64,000 nucleotides of DNA from Aquarana catesbeiana. Lineage: Eukaryota > Chordata > Amphibia > Anura > Ranidae. The notes beneath the pieces are model-generated. The model was not told the DNA's origin. It saw only the letters and a list, made by a program, of their open reading frames with translations, and did no database searches. Made by a program: the position numbers and the translations under genes. Position 1 is the first letter of the stretch. The number at the start of each line of letters is the position of its first letter. The DNA is taken from NCBI RefSeq assembly GCF_042186555.1, contig NC_133327.1:48886939-48950938 (forward strand), written 5' to 3'. Positions 11,228 through 22,605 of this stretch are shown here, piece by piece.

Positions 11228-11903
11228 ACAAAAATTCAGTCAGCAGCTACACATACTGTAGCTGCTGACTTTTAATCATAGGACACTTACCTGTCCTGAT
11301 GTCCAGCGATGTCGGCACTGCAGCTGATGTCTCCCTCAGATGTCAGGTACTGCCGCCGAAATTGCAGATAACAGAACCCGGTACTGAAGCATTACGGCTT
11401 CGTGCCGGGTCCCTACTGTGCATGTGTGAAGCAACGCTGCGCTCTCCTATTGGCCCGGCAGTGGGGGAAGGATGAGGGAGGAGGGAGGAGGAGAGAGCCG
11501 AGCTGGGGATGTCATTTGCCGTGGCCCGGTCTCCCGGATGTGGGGAGCGGTACCTGTCAAAGACAGGTATCCGCTCCCCCCTTCCCGAAAGGTGCCAAAT
11601 ATGGCACCGGATGGGGGAGGAGACAAATGAGCGGAAGTTTCATTTTGGGTGGAACTCTGATTTAAATTTCCTTAGCCAACCACTGCATCTATGCTACTCA
11701 ACATTGCCCGTTTCTTTGTGCTTCTTCAAAAAAGCTTGAACAGCACATCTTAAAAACCCAGTCTGCCTGGGAGAGACCTCGCTAATGCAGTATAACTACC
11801 TTGTGTCTTATTGCTATGGTGTATGACCTGTGAAATGAATCTGTCTTCCATAACCTCACCTTAATTGCAGAGTTTGGCTGTTCCTCACCCAGTTTAAAGC
11901 CTC
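11228..11903 (+). repeat. Copy 2 of the 1.25-kb tandem duplication
   Basis: Matches 9981-10628 through its whole length, including the downstream 'gagacctcgct' and 'tatggtgtatga' words. It differs by substitutions and a few small indels, for example an extra 'ggagggaggagg' run near 11480 and 'caaatatggcacc' near 11595. The similarity stops at about 11903, where single-copy-looking sequence follows. Confidence 0.9.
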
Positions 11904-12275
11904 CTACACAGTTATTTGTTTCAGTTAATGACTGTGTTTCAACCTACATATGAAATTGGCACCTGCTTGGTATAATTGGTAAATCATACACCTGACTTTA
12001 AACCCCTAAAATCTCTGATTTGATGCTGGTTTGAAGCCAACAGGTTTGCTCACTTTGAATTTTGTAATTGATAAAAAGAAATAATTACAATATATATTTT
12101 TGAAAACATTCTTACTTTACAGCATTGTGGGTCAGAGCTTTATAACAGTAACTACTTACAAAAAGTAGTAGAAGATCTCAGAAGTGTAGAATAATCTTCA
12201 AATCACAGCATGTGCTGAAAGAGCAGCAGAGCCCACCAGAGGTGCTGGAAGAGCTCACAAGAATCACTGCTGGCT

Positions 12276-12354
12276 GACGCGTTTCGAGGGGAACACCCCC
12301 TCTTCCTCAGAGCACTGCAGTGCTCTGAGGAAGAGGGGGTGTTCCCCTCGAAAC
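12276..12354. ncRNA. Head-to-head pair of hammerhead-like motifs in a perfect palindrome
   Basis: Positions 12281-12317 and 12318-12354 are exact reverse complements, 37 bp each with no spacer. The left arm on the minus strand reads CTGAGGA, one extra A, GAGGGG, loop GTGTT, CCCCTC, GAAA, then CGCGTC, so it has a fully paired 6-bp stem II and a GUC cleavage triplet (12276-12280). The right arm on the plus strand has the same core (CTGAGGA 12325-12331, GAAA 12350-12353) but continues TGTATG, so it lacks the cleavage triplet. Inverted arrangements of this kind fit Penelope-like element junctions. Confidence 0.6.
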
Positions 12355-12534
12355 TGTATGTAATGTCCCTTGTACTCATTTTTTGGATTTTTTTTTCTTT
12401 AAATTTTGCCAAGAGTAATGATAGGTTAGATCCTCAGTTGTTTTTATTAATTAAAAATATATATATATATATATTTCTCCCATTTTTAGATATTCACCCT
12501 TTCTTTCAGTACTTTCCCTATGTTCTGATCTTAA

Positions 12535-12982
12535 AGGGGTTCTAAAGGCAGAAGGTTTCTATGCATTAAGATAAAAAAACCTTCTGCGTGTAGCCCCCTC
12601 AGCCCCCCCCCCCCAATTACTTACCTGAGCCCCTTCTCTCTCCAAGGTTGTCCACGAATGTCTAAGCCGTCCAGGACACTCCTCCTGATTGGCGTAGACA
12701 CAGCAGCGGCGCCACTGGCTCCCACAGCTGTCAATCAAAGTCAGTCAGCCAATCAGGGGAGAGAGGGTGGGGCCAGGTCAGGGCTCCGTGTCTGAATGGT
12801 TCGGGTGCCTCCATAGAGAGCTGCTGGCTGAGGGGGCACTTGACAGGAGGGAGGGGCCAGGAGCACCAAAGAGGGACCCGAGAAGAGGAGGATCTGGGTT
12901 GCTCTGTGCAAAACCAACTGCACAGAGGAGGTACGTATAACATGTTTGTTATTTAAAAAAAAAACAAGCCTTTACAATCACT
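12535..12982. mobile_element. TTAA-bounded (piggyBac-like) MITE
   Basis: Flanked by TTAA at 12531-12534 and 12983-12986, with ends AGGGGTTCTAAAGGC and GCCTTTACAATCACT. The body matches the element at 30836-31296 along its length, with shared words 'gggacccgagaagaggagga' and 'tgtcaatcaaagtc'. No coding capacity. TTAA target duplication is the rule for piggyBac transposons; the element at 30836 gives stronger evidence for it. Confidence 0.8.
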
Positions 12983-13017
12983 TTAAAAAAAAAATCCTAA
13001 ACTTATTCAACTTAGCT

Positions 13018-13070
13018 TTAAAGTGATTGTAAGGTTTTTTTTTTTTTTTTAACTTAATGCATTCTCTGCA
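13018..13070. mobile_element. Terminal fragment of a TTAA MITE
   Basis: Begins TTAA then AGTGATTGTAAGG and runs into a 17-T tract and 'aacttaatgcattctctgca'. It resembles the first 50 bp of the 30836 family and is cut off by the next element, which starts at the TTAA at 13071. Confidence 0.5.
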
Positions 13071-13074
13071 TTAA

Positions 13075-13946
13075 AGCGCTTGTAAACCTCAGAAATGAAA
13101 TATGAACAAAATATATCCCTCTATAGTTTGTACTTGCTTCAATCCAGAGCAGTAAGTGTACATTCGGTCTTCTTCTTTGTTCCTCCGCGATCAGCATGAA
13201 TCACTTCTGAAGGCTCATACACGCTATAAAAAAATCAGGCGAACATTTTCGTCCAAGGAGCGATCGTACAATTTGCTGATAGTGTGAACACAACTTTCCA
13301 CAGCCGATTCCAACTTTCCAAATGAAAATTTTAGAAGAGACAAACTCCAAAAAACTTTTCGCACAGCAACCAAACAAACAATTTTCGTTTAAAAATGTGT
13401 ACCTTTTTCGGATGATTTTCGGACGATTTTCAGACTAGAAAAATCAGAAATGAAAGACTGCACATGATTAGAAACAATAAACATAAAAAAAAGCCTTTGT
13501 CGTGCAAGAATTATCGTACATTATTTCCTTCCTCGGTTCTGACTTGATGTGAAAACGAGGAAAATCAGACGATCATTCGGCCGGTTTTCTTACAGTGTGT
13601 ATCCCACTTGATACATTTTCCTGACACCAAGAGAAAAAAGGTGACAGGGGAGGGATCTCCAGCTGATTGACAGCCTTAGCTGTGTTCCTGCGTGTGTAGG
13701 GGGATGTGTCCCTTCCCTCCAATCAGCTCTCCGAACTCTCCTAACTAAGCTCTGCAGTATGTAATTTCAGCTCTCCTCCCCCTTTTTTTTGACAAGTTTT
13801 ATATATTGTGGGCTTTGACTGGCTGTAAAGAAGAGAAGACTGCAGATAAACAGGTCCAACTTATGTAGGAGGATTCGTTTCATCTCTGTGTATCAGATGT
13901 GGCCAGTCACTTCACTGGGCACATGGAAGGGGGGTTTACAACCACT
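13075..13946. mobile_element. TTAA-bounded MITE with a nested Harbinger-like MITE
   Basis: TTAA occurs at 13071-13074 and 13947-13950; the ends are AGCGCTTGTAAACCTC and GGGTTTACAACCACT. The body matches, in reverse, the partial copy at 43182-43556 ('gatacacagagatgaaac'-type words). About 13220-13605 is a second element with ends like 'ggctcatacacgct' and 'cagtgtgtatccca', inserted in the middle and splitting words that are adjacent in the 43-kb copy. No coding sequence. Confidence 0.7.
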
Positions 13947-13989
13947 TTAAGGTAAAAAACCTTTCTGGTAGAGTTCACCCCCCCAGCCC

Positions 13990-16900
13990 CCAAAATACAA
14001 AAAGTGCCCCATCATTGGTTTTAATGGGAGGAATACTGGCACAGCATTGGTTTTAATGGGAGGAAAAGTGTCCCATGATTGATTTTATTGGGAGGAATAG
14101 TGCCTCATCCTTAGTTGTAGTGGAAGGAATAGTGTCCCATCGTTGGTTTTAATGGGAGGAAAAATGCCCCATCATTGGTTTTAATGGGAGGAAAACTGGC
14201 ACATTATTGGTTTTAATGGGAGGAAAAGTGTCCCATCATTGGTTTTATTGGGAGGAATAGTGCCCCATCATTGGTTGTCATAAGAGTAATAATGCCCAGT
14301 CATTGGTTTTAATGGGAGTAATAGTATCCCATCAATGCTTTTAATGAGAGGAATGGTGTCCCATCATTGGTTATAATTAGAGGAATAGTGCCCCATCATT
14401 GGTATTATTGGGAGGAAAAGTGCCCCATCATTGGTTTTAATGGGAGGAATAGTGCCCCATCAATGGTTTTATTGGGAGGAAAAGTGCCCCATCATTGGTT
14501 TTATTGGGAGGAATGGTGTCCCATCATTGGTTATAATTAGAGGAATAGTGCCCCATCACTGCTTTTATTGGGAGGAAAAGTGCCCCATCATTGGTTTTAA
14601 TGGGAGGAATACTGGCACATCATTGGTTTTATTGGGAGGAATAGTGCCCGATCATTGGGTTTAATGGGAGGAATAGCACCCCATAATTGGTTGTATTGGG
14701 AGGAAAACTGGCACATTATTGGTTTTAATGGGAGGAAAAGTGCCCCATCATTGGTTTTATTGTGAGGAATAGTGCCCCATCATTGGTTGTCATAAGAGTA
14801 ATCATGCCCAGTCATTGGTTTTAATGGGAGTAATAGTATCCCATCAATGCTTTTAATGAGAGGAATGATGTCCTATCATTGGTTATAAATAGAGGAATAG
14901 TGCCCCATCATTGGTTTTATTGGGAGGAAAAGTGCCCCATCATTGGTTTCAATGGGAGAAATACTGGCACAGCATTGGTTTTAATGGGAGGAAAAGTGTC
15001 TCATCATTGGTTTCATTGGGAGCAATAGTGCCCCATCATTGGTTTTAATGGGAGGAATAGTGTCCCATCATTGGTTTTATTGGAAGGAATAGTGTCCCAT
15101 CGTTGGTTTTAATGGGAGGAATAGCGCCCCATAATTGGTTTTATTGGGAAGAAATATGCCCCATCATTGGTTTTAATGGAAGGTAAACTGGCACATTATT
15201 GGTTTTAATGGGAGGAAAAGTGTCCCATCATTGGTTTTATTGTGAGGAATAGTGCCCCATCATTGGTTGTCATAGGAGTAATAATGCCCAGTCATTGGTT
15301 TTAATGGGAGTAATAGTATCCCATCAATGCTTTTAATGAGAGGAATGATGTCCCATCATTGGTTTTAATGGGAGGAATTGCACCCCATTATTGGTTTTAA
15401 TGGGGGGAATGGTGTCCCATCATTGGTCATAATGGGAGGAATAGTGCCCCATCAATGGTTTTATTGGGAGGAAAAGTGCTCCATCATTGGTTTTATTGGG
15501 AGGAATAGTGCCCCATCATTGGTTTAATGGGAGGAAAAGTGCCCCATCATTGGTTTTATTGGGAGGAATGGTGTCCCATCATTGGTTTCCATGGAAGGAA
15601 TAGCGCTCAATCATTGGTTTTAATGGGAGGAATGGTGTCCCATCATTGGTTATAATTAGTGGAATAGCGCCCCATCATTGGTTTTATTGGGAGGAAAAGT
15701 GCCCCATCATTGGTTTTAATGGGAGGAATACTGGCACAGCATTGGTTTTAATGGGAGGAATAGTGCCACATCATTGGTTTTAATTGGAGGAATAGTGCCT
15801 CATCCTTAGTTGTAATGGGAGAAATAGTGTCCCATCAATGGTTTTACTGGAAGGAATAGTGTCCCATCGTTGGTTTTAATGGGAGGAATAGCGCCCTATA
15901 ATTGGTTTTATTGGGAGGAAAAATGCCCCATCGTTGGTTTTAATGGGGGGAATACTGGCACATTATTAGTTTTAATGGGAGGAATAGTGCCCCATCATTG
16001 GTTGTCATAAGAGTAATAATGCCCCATCATTGGTTTTAATGGGAGGAATAGTATCCCATCAATGATTTTAATGAGAGGAATGGTGTCCCATCATTGGTTT
16101 TAATGGGAGGAATAGTATCCCATCAATGATTTTAATGGGAGGAATGGTGTCCCATTATTAGTTTTAATGGGAGGAATAGCGCCCCATCATTGGTTTTAAT
16201 GGGAGGAATGGTGTCCCATCATTGGTTATAATGGGAGGAATAGTGCCCAATGAATTGTTTTATTGGGAGGAAAAGTGCCCCATCATTGGTTTTATTTGGA
16301 GGAATAGTGCCCCATTATTGGTTTTAATGGGAGGAATAGTGGCCATTATTGGTTTCAATGGGAGGAATAGAGCCTCATCATTGGTTTAATGGGAGGAATG
16401 GAGCCTCATTATTGGTTTTAATGGGAGGAATACTGGCACAGCATTGGTTTTAATGGGAGGAAAAGGACCCCATCATTGGTTTAAATGGGAGGAATAGTGC
16501 CTCAACCTTAGTTATAATGGGAGCAATAGTGTCCCATCATTGGTTTTAATGGGAGGAATAGTGCCCCATAATTGGTTTTATTGGGAGGAAAAATGCCCCA
16601 TCGTTGGTTTTAATGGGAGGAATACTGGCACATTATTGGTTTTAATGGGAGGAAAAGTGCCCCATCATTGGTTTTATTGGGAGGAATAGTGCCCCATCAT
16701 TGGTTGTCATAAGAGTAATAATGCCCCGTCATTGGTTTTAATGGGAGGAATAGTATCCCATCATTGGTTTTAATGGGAGGAATAGTGCCCCATCAATGGT
16801 TTTATTGGGAGGAAAAGTACCCCATCATTGGTTTTATTGGGAGGAATAGTGCTACATTATTGGTTTTAATGAGAGGAATAATGCCCCAGCATTGGTTTTA

Positions 16901-17150
16901 ATAAGAGGAATAGTGCCCCATCATTGGTTTAATGAGAGGAGTAGTACCCTATCGATGTTTTTTTATGAGAGGAATAGTGCCCCATCATTGGTTTTAATAG
17001 GTGGAATAGTGCCGCATTATTGGTATTAATGAGAGGAATAATGCCTCATTATTGGTTTTAATGGGAGGAACAGTGCCACACCATTGGTGTTTAATGGGGT
17101 GAGTAGTTCCCCATTGTTGATATCAATGAGAAGAACAGTGCCCCATTGAT
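13990..17150 (+). repeat. 32-bp minisatellite, about 95 units
   Basis: The unit is ccccatcattggttttaatg followed by ggaggaatagtg. Variants include aaaagtg, actggcaca, tattggga and a distinctive 'ggttgtcataagagtaataa' unit that recurs about every 0.5-0.7 kb (14273, 14785, 15265, 16001, 16704), which shows higher-order duplication. The array runs directly into a hAT-type right terminus at 17160-17241, so it is probably the overgrown interior of a non-autonomous hAT element. Confidence 0.95.
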
Positions 17151-17159
17151 GATGTCAGT

Positions 17160-17241
17160 AGGTTGAATAGGGTCCCAAGGGCCAGAAAAAGGCAATCAAA
17201 GGTCCACATCTGGCCCCTGGGTTACAGTTTGGAGACCCCGG
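17160..17241 (+). mobile_element. Right end of a hAT-type element
   Basis: The sequence 'catctggcccctgggttaca' then 'gtttggagaccccg' is the inverse counterpart of the CAGGGGTCTCCAAACTTTT start at 18535. Such ends are typical of hAT elements of vertebrates. The matching left end before 13990 is not visible, so the target duplication cannot be tested. Confidence 0.55.
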
Positions 17242-18534
17242 CACTATGTAATAGACAAGAGAGGAAAGGGAGGTGTTCAGTAGTCTTGCCCTAGGGCATC
17301 AACGCTGCTACTCCATAGATTCAGTACAGTACAAATTCAGATTCACTGAGTGAGCCTTGTTACCCTAGGGCTGAAAGTGTGTTACTGGGAGGCTCACCAG
17401 GTGAAAAGAAAGGTGAAAAAAGAAAACTAATGCAGCCACCACATCTAAGGTCTAGTATGTTGCAACATATGACATTTTTGTTCTTTGGTTTCGATAAGCT
17501 TTAAGTCCCTCAGTTTTCCTACTCTTTGCCGTGCAAAGGGTTAACAGAAAGAACTGTACAGACTAAATTGTATAGCAATCAAAAGAAAGCCAAAGTGTTT
17601 ATAGCAGCGAACCATCTTCTGGTGTTTGGGTCTGTGTCAAGCCACGGAAGTGGAAAATTAGAGCCATATTGAAGAAAGAAATGAACCATATCTAATATAT
17701 CTCCGGCAATAAAATGGTTTCACTAGGACTGTAAAGCTCCAGCTTATATTAGGAGAAGGAAAATCAGCCTATATGTCAATTCCACATCACGGGACATGAA
17801 GTGTCCTCAAAAATTTATATTACTATTTAAAAGTGTTTCATTCTCGTGTTTTATTGTGATTGGATGTGCCCTTTTCTGTGTCTTTTGACTGGTATGAAAA
17901 TGATTTGAACTTCTTTTTTAGCATTTATTTTACATCTATTACCTGTTCTATTACTTTTTATTATTTTATTGTGCTTGTGTAGAGGATTTTTGCTCAGTTT
18001 TCATTATAATGTTACATTAAGCCAATTTATTCGTGTATTATGGGCTGGATAATTGCACCTTTTTTCCGGGAACAATTTGCTTTTCATTATCCGACAAATC
18101 AACAGCGCTATATCCCTGAAAGAGAAAAAAAAAATATGGTTAGTAAAGGAAAGCGTGTGTAAAGTTTTTTCAAGACCAGGGTCAAGACTGATTAATTATT
18201 TTATGCTTGGAAATAATGTAATTGGTGGTATTACGCTTTGTGTTTCCAGCATTCATTTTTAGTGTGTTTAAGACCTTGTCTTGTTTCGAAAGGTAGTGTG
18301 ATGTCATTTCAACCTCTGCAGAGAAGAATACAATTCATTTCAAAGTAATTCATGGTTATTTTTATTGCTAGCATTAAAAAGTTAGTCCACTCTTGACTGA
18401 TTTGTTTTTCATTAGTAGTAGCCGAACTTCTAACTGATACTTTGTCTCTTATCAGGGCTATTACACAGCTAAATTATAACTGATGGCATTGATTTGGTTG
18501 AAGGTTTTTTTGATTTCTTTAGTCCAGGGGTCTC
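17242..18534. other. Unassigned, probably low-copy AT-rich sequence
   Basis: About 1.3 kb with no recognisable transposon end, gene or RNA. It has the plainest composition in the window and is a good candidate for old single-copy sequence. The short open frame at 18053-18262 has no motif. Confidence 0.4.
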
Positions 18535-18700
18535 CAAACTTTTCAGTACGAGGGCCACATCATACATTTTACAAATATTTGCGGACCGAAAAAACGAAAT
18601 AAATAAAATTTAAATGAATGCATATATGTTTTTCTTGGATTTTTTTTGTAATCGGCAGTTATATGATTAAGAACAAAAGAGAGAGAAATAATAATAATAA
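18535..18700 (+). mobile_element. Left end of a hAT-type element
   Basis: Starts CAGGGGTCTCCAAACTTTT and continues 'cagtacgagggccacatcat', a vertebrate hAT terminus. It passes through an AT-rich stretch with an (aat)n run near 18690 into the minisatellite at 18700-19455. No right end is visible, so I list only the recognisable terminus. Confidence 0.65.
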
Positions 18701-19455
18701 TAGACCCCCTTATATCAGACTCCCCTTTAATATCAGGGTTCCCATGAGTGCCCCCCTATTACATTAGGGTTCCTATCAGAGACCCCACTTATATCAGGGT
18801 CTTCTTCACAGTCCCCATTCACATCAGGGTCCCCATCAGTGTTCCCCCTATATCAAGGTCCTCCCTAGAGCCCCCCTTACATCAGTGTTCCCATCAGAGA
18901 CCCCCTCTCCTACATTAAGGTACATTAAGGTCCCCATTAGCGTCCTCATATATCATGGTCCCAATTACAGTCTCCCCCCCCACACATCAGGGTCCACATC
19001 AGAGTCCCCCCTTACATCAGAGTGAGAAGTATGTCACCAGCACACCAAGGATCTCCAGAACAGGTCCAAGCTTTATTAAGCGATCACATTATAGTTACAA
19101 ATGCAACATTTTAGAGCTTTGCCGGACCCCTTCATCAGACATGTGACCAAATTACATGAAGGTCCCCATCAGAGTTCCCATCACATTACCGTCTATCAGT
19201 GTCACCCTTTACATCAGGGTCCCCATCAGCACCCCCCCTCCACATCAGGATCCCTATCAGAGCCCCCCCTTATATCAGTGTTTCCATCAGACTCTCCTTT
19301 TACATGAGGGTCTCCATCAGAGTCCCCCTTTAAATCAGTGTTCCCATCAGATTCCCTCCTTACATCAAAGTCTACATCAGATACCCACCATCAGGGTCCC
19401 CCCATACATCAGGGTCCCCATCACAGCCCCCCTTATATCCGTGTTCCCATCAGCT
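18700..19455 (+). repeat. Minisatellite of about 30 bp, interrupted once
   Basis: Imperfect units of the form 'catcagggtccccatcagag' plus 'tcccccttata' fill this stretch. They are interrupted at about 19021-19150 by a Penelope-like fragment. The array sits just inside a hAT left end, as the 32-bp array sits beside a hAT right end. Confidence 0.85.
19021..19150 (-). mobile_element. Penelope-like fragment with decayed hammerhead motif
   Basis: On the minus strand CTGATGA (complement of 19132-19138) is followed by an AGGGGTCC...GCTC region and then TAAAATGTTG where GAAAC would be expected. The catalytic GAAA is lost. The surrounding 'ccaagctttattaagcgatc' is repeat-like. The fragment is inserted inside a minisatellite array. 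Confidence 0.45.
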
Positions 19456-19760
19456 GTAGCAGCAGGGTGGAATCCGGGAGCTAAAGCAGGTCTGGACAGA
19501 CGAAGTTCTGCCCTCATGTGAATGCTGGGGCAAGCTCGTCATTGGTTGCTAGGATGCTGGTCATCCTGGAAACCAACAAAAGGGATTATGACAGTGCAAC
19601 AGGAGGGTGCTGTGCTGGAATCGGGTTGGGGGGTACTGCGTGGGTTGGGGGGGGGGTGTTGACCTAAATCCCCAAACTGAGCACTTTGAGGATGCGCCGA
19701 TGACCCTAGCTGCAGGCCAGATAAAATTTTGTAACTGGCCACAGATTGGAGTCCTCTGTT

Positions 19761-20395
19761 CACCATAACCTGCATGGTTATGCTGTCTGGGTTCCAAGCC
19801 CCACTCCATAGAAGCCATGGTGTCCATAGACTGCACTGATGATGGTCAGGTTTTCAAAGCTTTATGCAATTTGGATTGAATGGCCCTATAATAGGCTATA
19901 TATACAATATACTGTATACCAGTAGATCAGGATGTGCATTTGGCTTTTGGGGTGTAAAGGAATGGTTTGCATGGCTTTGCCCACTAATCCACATTTTTTT
20001 GGAATATGTGATGGAATGAGACATGAGAATGCTTTCTGTTCTAAGAAGGCTTTATTGTGCTTTGCATGGATTCAGTTGGCGGGCTTTTTAATGGCTTTAG
20101 TCCCTTCTCACCATACCCATATGGATATTTTGTCTTGTTGGTCCCCAAGCCCTATTCTATAGAAGCCATGGTATCCATACACTGAACTGTTGATGGACAA
20201 AAGGCCTGAAACAGCTGTATGTAGCTCTGTGATATTAGGTTATATTTGCACCACACACCAGAGATTTTGGCTGATTGAGCATAAACCATTTATTGCATGA
20301 CTCCACTCACTCAAATGAGGATGAGTCCTTAAATTTTTTGGATATGTGGTAGAATGAGACATATTAATACCTTCTGTTCTGAGGTTGAATTATGA
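19761..20395 (+). repeat. Two diverged tandem copies of a 348-bp sequence
   Basis: Copy 1 (19761-20108) and copy 2 (20109-20395) share 'ctatagaagccatgg', 'gaatgagacat' and 'ttctgttct' words in the same order, offset by about 348 bp. Divergence is roughly a quarter of positions by eye. Copy 2 contains 'aaggcctgaaacagctgtat', which may be another decayed hammerhead-type module. No coding role seen. Confidence 0.6.
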
Positions 20396-20469
20396 AAGCA
20401 AGGGGACATTTGAAAAGGTTGACACCCAGCATCATTCAACCTGGAAGACTGAAGATATACTGTATGTGC

Positions 20470-20678
20470 ATGGGGTCATGGTTTTGCCCCCTGAGGGGGA
20501 GTTATGAAGTGCAGAAAAGCAAAACGCTCTGTGTACACCACCCTGAACACACCACCCCCACTGTAAAACATGGTGGTGGCAGCATCATGTTGTGGGGATG
20601 CTTTTCTTCAGCAGGAACATCAGAGTTGATGGGAAGATGAATGAAGCCAAATACAGGGCAATCTTAGAAAAAAACCTG
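20470..20678 (+). pseudogene. Tc1-like transposase, middle part
   Basis: The plus-strand frame contains TVKHGGGSIMLWGCFSSAGT (about 20551-20610), a well-conserved segment of Tc1 transposases just after the first catalytic aspartate region. It is followed by MNEAKYRAILEKNLL before the break. The 5' part is not recognisable and no left terminal repeat is visible. The Harbinger element at 20682 interrupts it. The continuation is at 22021. Confidence 0.85.
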
Positions 20679-20681
20679 TTA

Positions 20682-22017
20682 AGCCTCGTACACACGATCA
20701 GATCTTACGACAGGAAATGTGTAATGACAGGCTGTTGGCGGAAAATCCGACCGTTGGTACGCTCCATTGGACGATTGTTGTCGGATTTTCCACGGACAAA
20801 TGTTGGATGGCAGGTTTTAAAATTTTCCGCGGACAAATGTCTGTTGTCCGATTTTCTGAGCGTGTGTACACAAGTCCATTGGACAAAAGTACAAAGTACA
20901 AACACACATGCTCGGAAGCAAGGACGAGCCTGAAGCGGTCGGTCTTGTAAACCAGTGTTTGTAATGGAGAATTAACATTCGTGATGCGGCAAATTATGAA
21001 AACTCGAAAAGCAGCGCACAATTCTCTTCTTCTTTAATGGGATAATAATGAAGCTGCTTTGCTGGTAATACTGATGGAGTTATTGAAAAAACATTTCCAA
21101 TGAGTGATATTAAGAATAATATTACTATGCTTTTTTTTTTTTCTTATTTGGGCAAGTTACCACAACACCATTATCCCGTAGTTTTTAAGATCAAAGATAC
21201 AACTATGTTGGTGTCCCTTGTCAATTTTACATTGTATTTTTTTAAATGTAACTGCCTACTCCCAAATTGTCATTTGAAGTAAAACACATAACCAAGTATT
21301 ATTCTACACATTTGTTTTATTGTGCATTAAAAAAGAAAACAAATAAAAATAGACATGCTATCTGCCAATAGAACTTAACCAAAAAGTGCATTCCATGCAT
21401 CCAAAAATATAGAAAATATACCAAATCAAATCATTATTCAACCAAAAAATAAAATAAAAGCCTCATGCATGTGTCCTGCTTCTAAATATAGGGGGTTAAC
21501 AATGCCAAGAGTTGGTGAAAGCAGAAAAACATCCGGATTATTTTCCTGGAGCTCCCGCAGCAAAGGCATTGGACATAGTTGGTCACGATTAATAAAGCAA
21601 CCAATTTTTGGTCCAAGAACTCCTCCTCCTCCTGTTCCTGGACTGGACTTGGGTCAAAGCAATAACTCCAAGGCAAATAAAAAATAACACGTTACCTCCT
21701 CCAATTCCGCAACATGGCTGGTTGATGAACGGCCATTCAGAAACAAACTGAAAAGTACAAAATGAAAAGTGCGAAATGAAAAGTGCGAAATGAACAGCGC
21801 GAATCAACACTCACCAAACTTCTACTAAAATGAAATTAGCAGAAGGAGCCCAAAGGGTGGCGCTAAAGAGCTGAAAAACAACATAGTACGTCACTATGTT
21901 CGTATTTGTTGGCCAACAATTTCTTGCCGTTTGTATGCAAGACAAGTTTGGGCCAACGCCCTTCAGACAAAAGTCCACGGTTTTGTTGGCCAACAATTCG
22001 ATCGTGTGTACGAGGCT
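20682..22017 (-). mobile_element. PIF/Harbinger element, internally deleted, TTA duplication
   Basis: Ends AGCCTCGTACACACGATC and GATCGTGTGTACGAGGCT, flanked by TTA at 20679-20681 and 22018-22020. The insertion splits a Tc1 transposase. The minus strand carries a Harbinger transposase N-terminal remnant (21482-21676) with EFLDQKLVALLIVTNY and FHQLLALLTPYI. The catalytic DDE half is missing, so this is a deletion derivative. A second copy lies at 43915-45577 in the opposite orientation. Confidence 0.9.
21482..21676 (-). pseudogene. Harbinger transposase N-terminal remnant
   Basis: The 64-residue minus-strand frame includes EFLDQKLVALLIVTNY and ends FHQLLALLTPYI. This matches the N-terminal region found in HARBI1-type transposases of amphibians, in parallel with the better preserved copy at 44640-44870. 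Between the two words the frame is disturbed compared with that copy. The DDE domain is absent. Product: none expected. Confidence 0.75.
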
Positions 22018-22020
22018 TTA

Positions 22021-22605
22021 GAGTCTGCAAAAGACTTGAGACTGAGATGAAGGTTCCCCTTCTAGCAGGACAACGACCCTAAACCTACAGTCAGAGCTAC
22101 AATGGAATGGTTTCGATCAAAGCATATTCATGTGTTAGAATAGCCCAGTCAAAGTTCAGACCTAAATCCAATTGAGAATCTGCGGCAAGACTTGAAAATT
22201 GCTGATCACAGACGCTCTTCATCCAATCTGACAGAGCTTGAGCTATTTTGCAAAGAAGAATGGGCAAAAATGTCACCCTCTAGATGTGCAAAGCTGGTAG
22301 AGACATCCCCATAATTACTTGCAGCTGTAATTGCAGTGAAAGGTGGTTCTACAAAGTATTGAATTTAGTTAGGGGTATCAGAGTAAAGGGGGCTGAATAC
22401 TAATGCACGCCACACTTTTCACATATTTATTTGTAAAAAAATTTGAAAACAATTTATCATTTTCCTTCAACTTCACAATTATGTACCACTTTGTGTTGGT
22501 CTATCATTTACAATCCCAATAAAATAAATTTACGTTTTTGGTTGTAACATGACAAAATGTGGAAAATGTCAAGAGGTATGAATACCTTTTCAAGGCACAG
22601 TAATT
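22021..22605 (+). pseudogene. Tc1-like transposase, C-terminal part, and right terminal region
   Basis: Continues the Tc1 element split at 20678. One frame reads SSDLNPIENLRQDLKIADHR (about 22146-22205), where DLNPIENL is the conserved block that holds the third catalytic acidic residue, and later EEWAKMSPSRCAKLVETSP. Frameshifts upstream of this block show it is dead. The 3' end reads 'tttcaaggcacagta' at about 22590-22605, typical of Tc1 terminal repeats of vertebrates. Confidence 0.85.

Noticed and set aside
13990..17150. Regular repeats that might suggest a CRISPR-like array
   Set aside because: The units are contiguous with no unique spacers, and the context is vertebrate transposon DNA.
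20095..20102. ctttagtc matching the 8 bp before the hAT left end at 18535, as a possible target duplication
   Set aside because: The sequence before it (ttaatgg) does not resemble the expected GGAGACCCCTG right end, so the match is probably chance.
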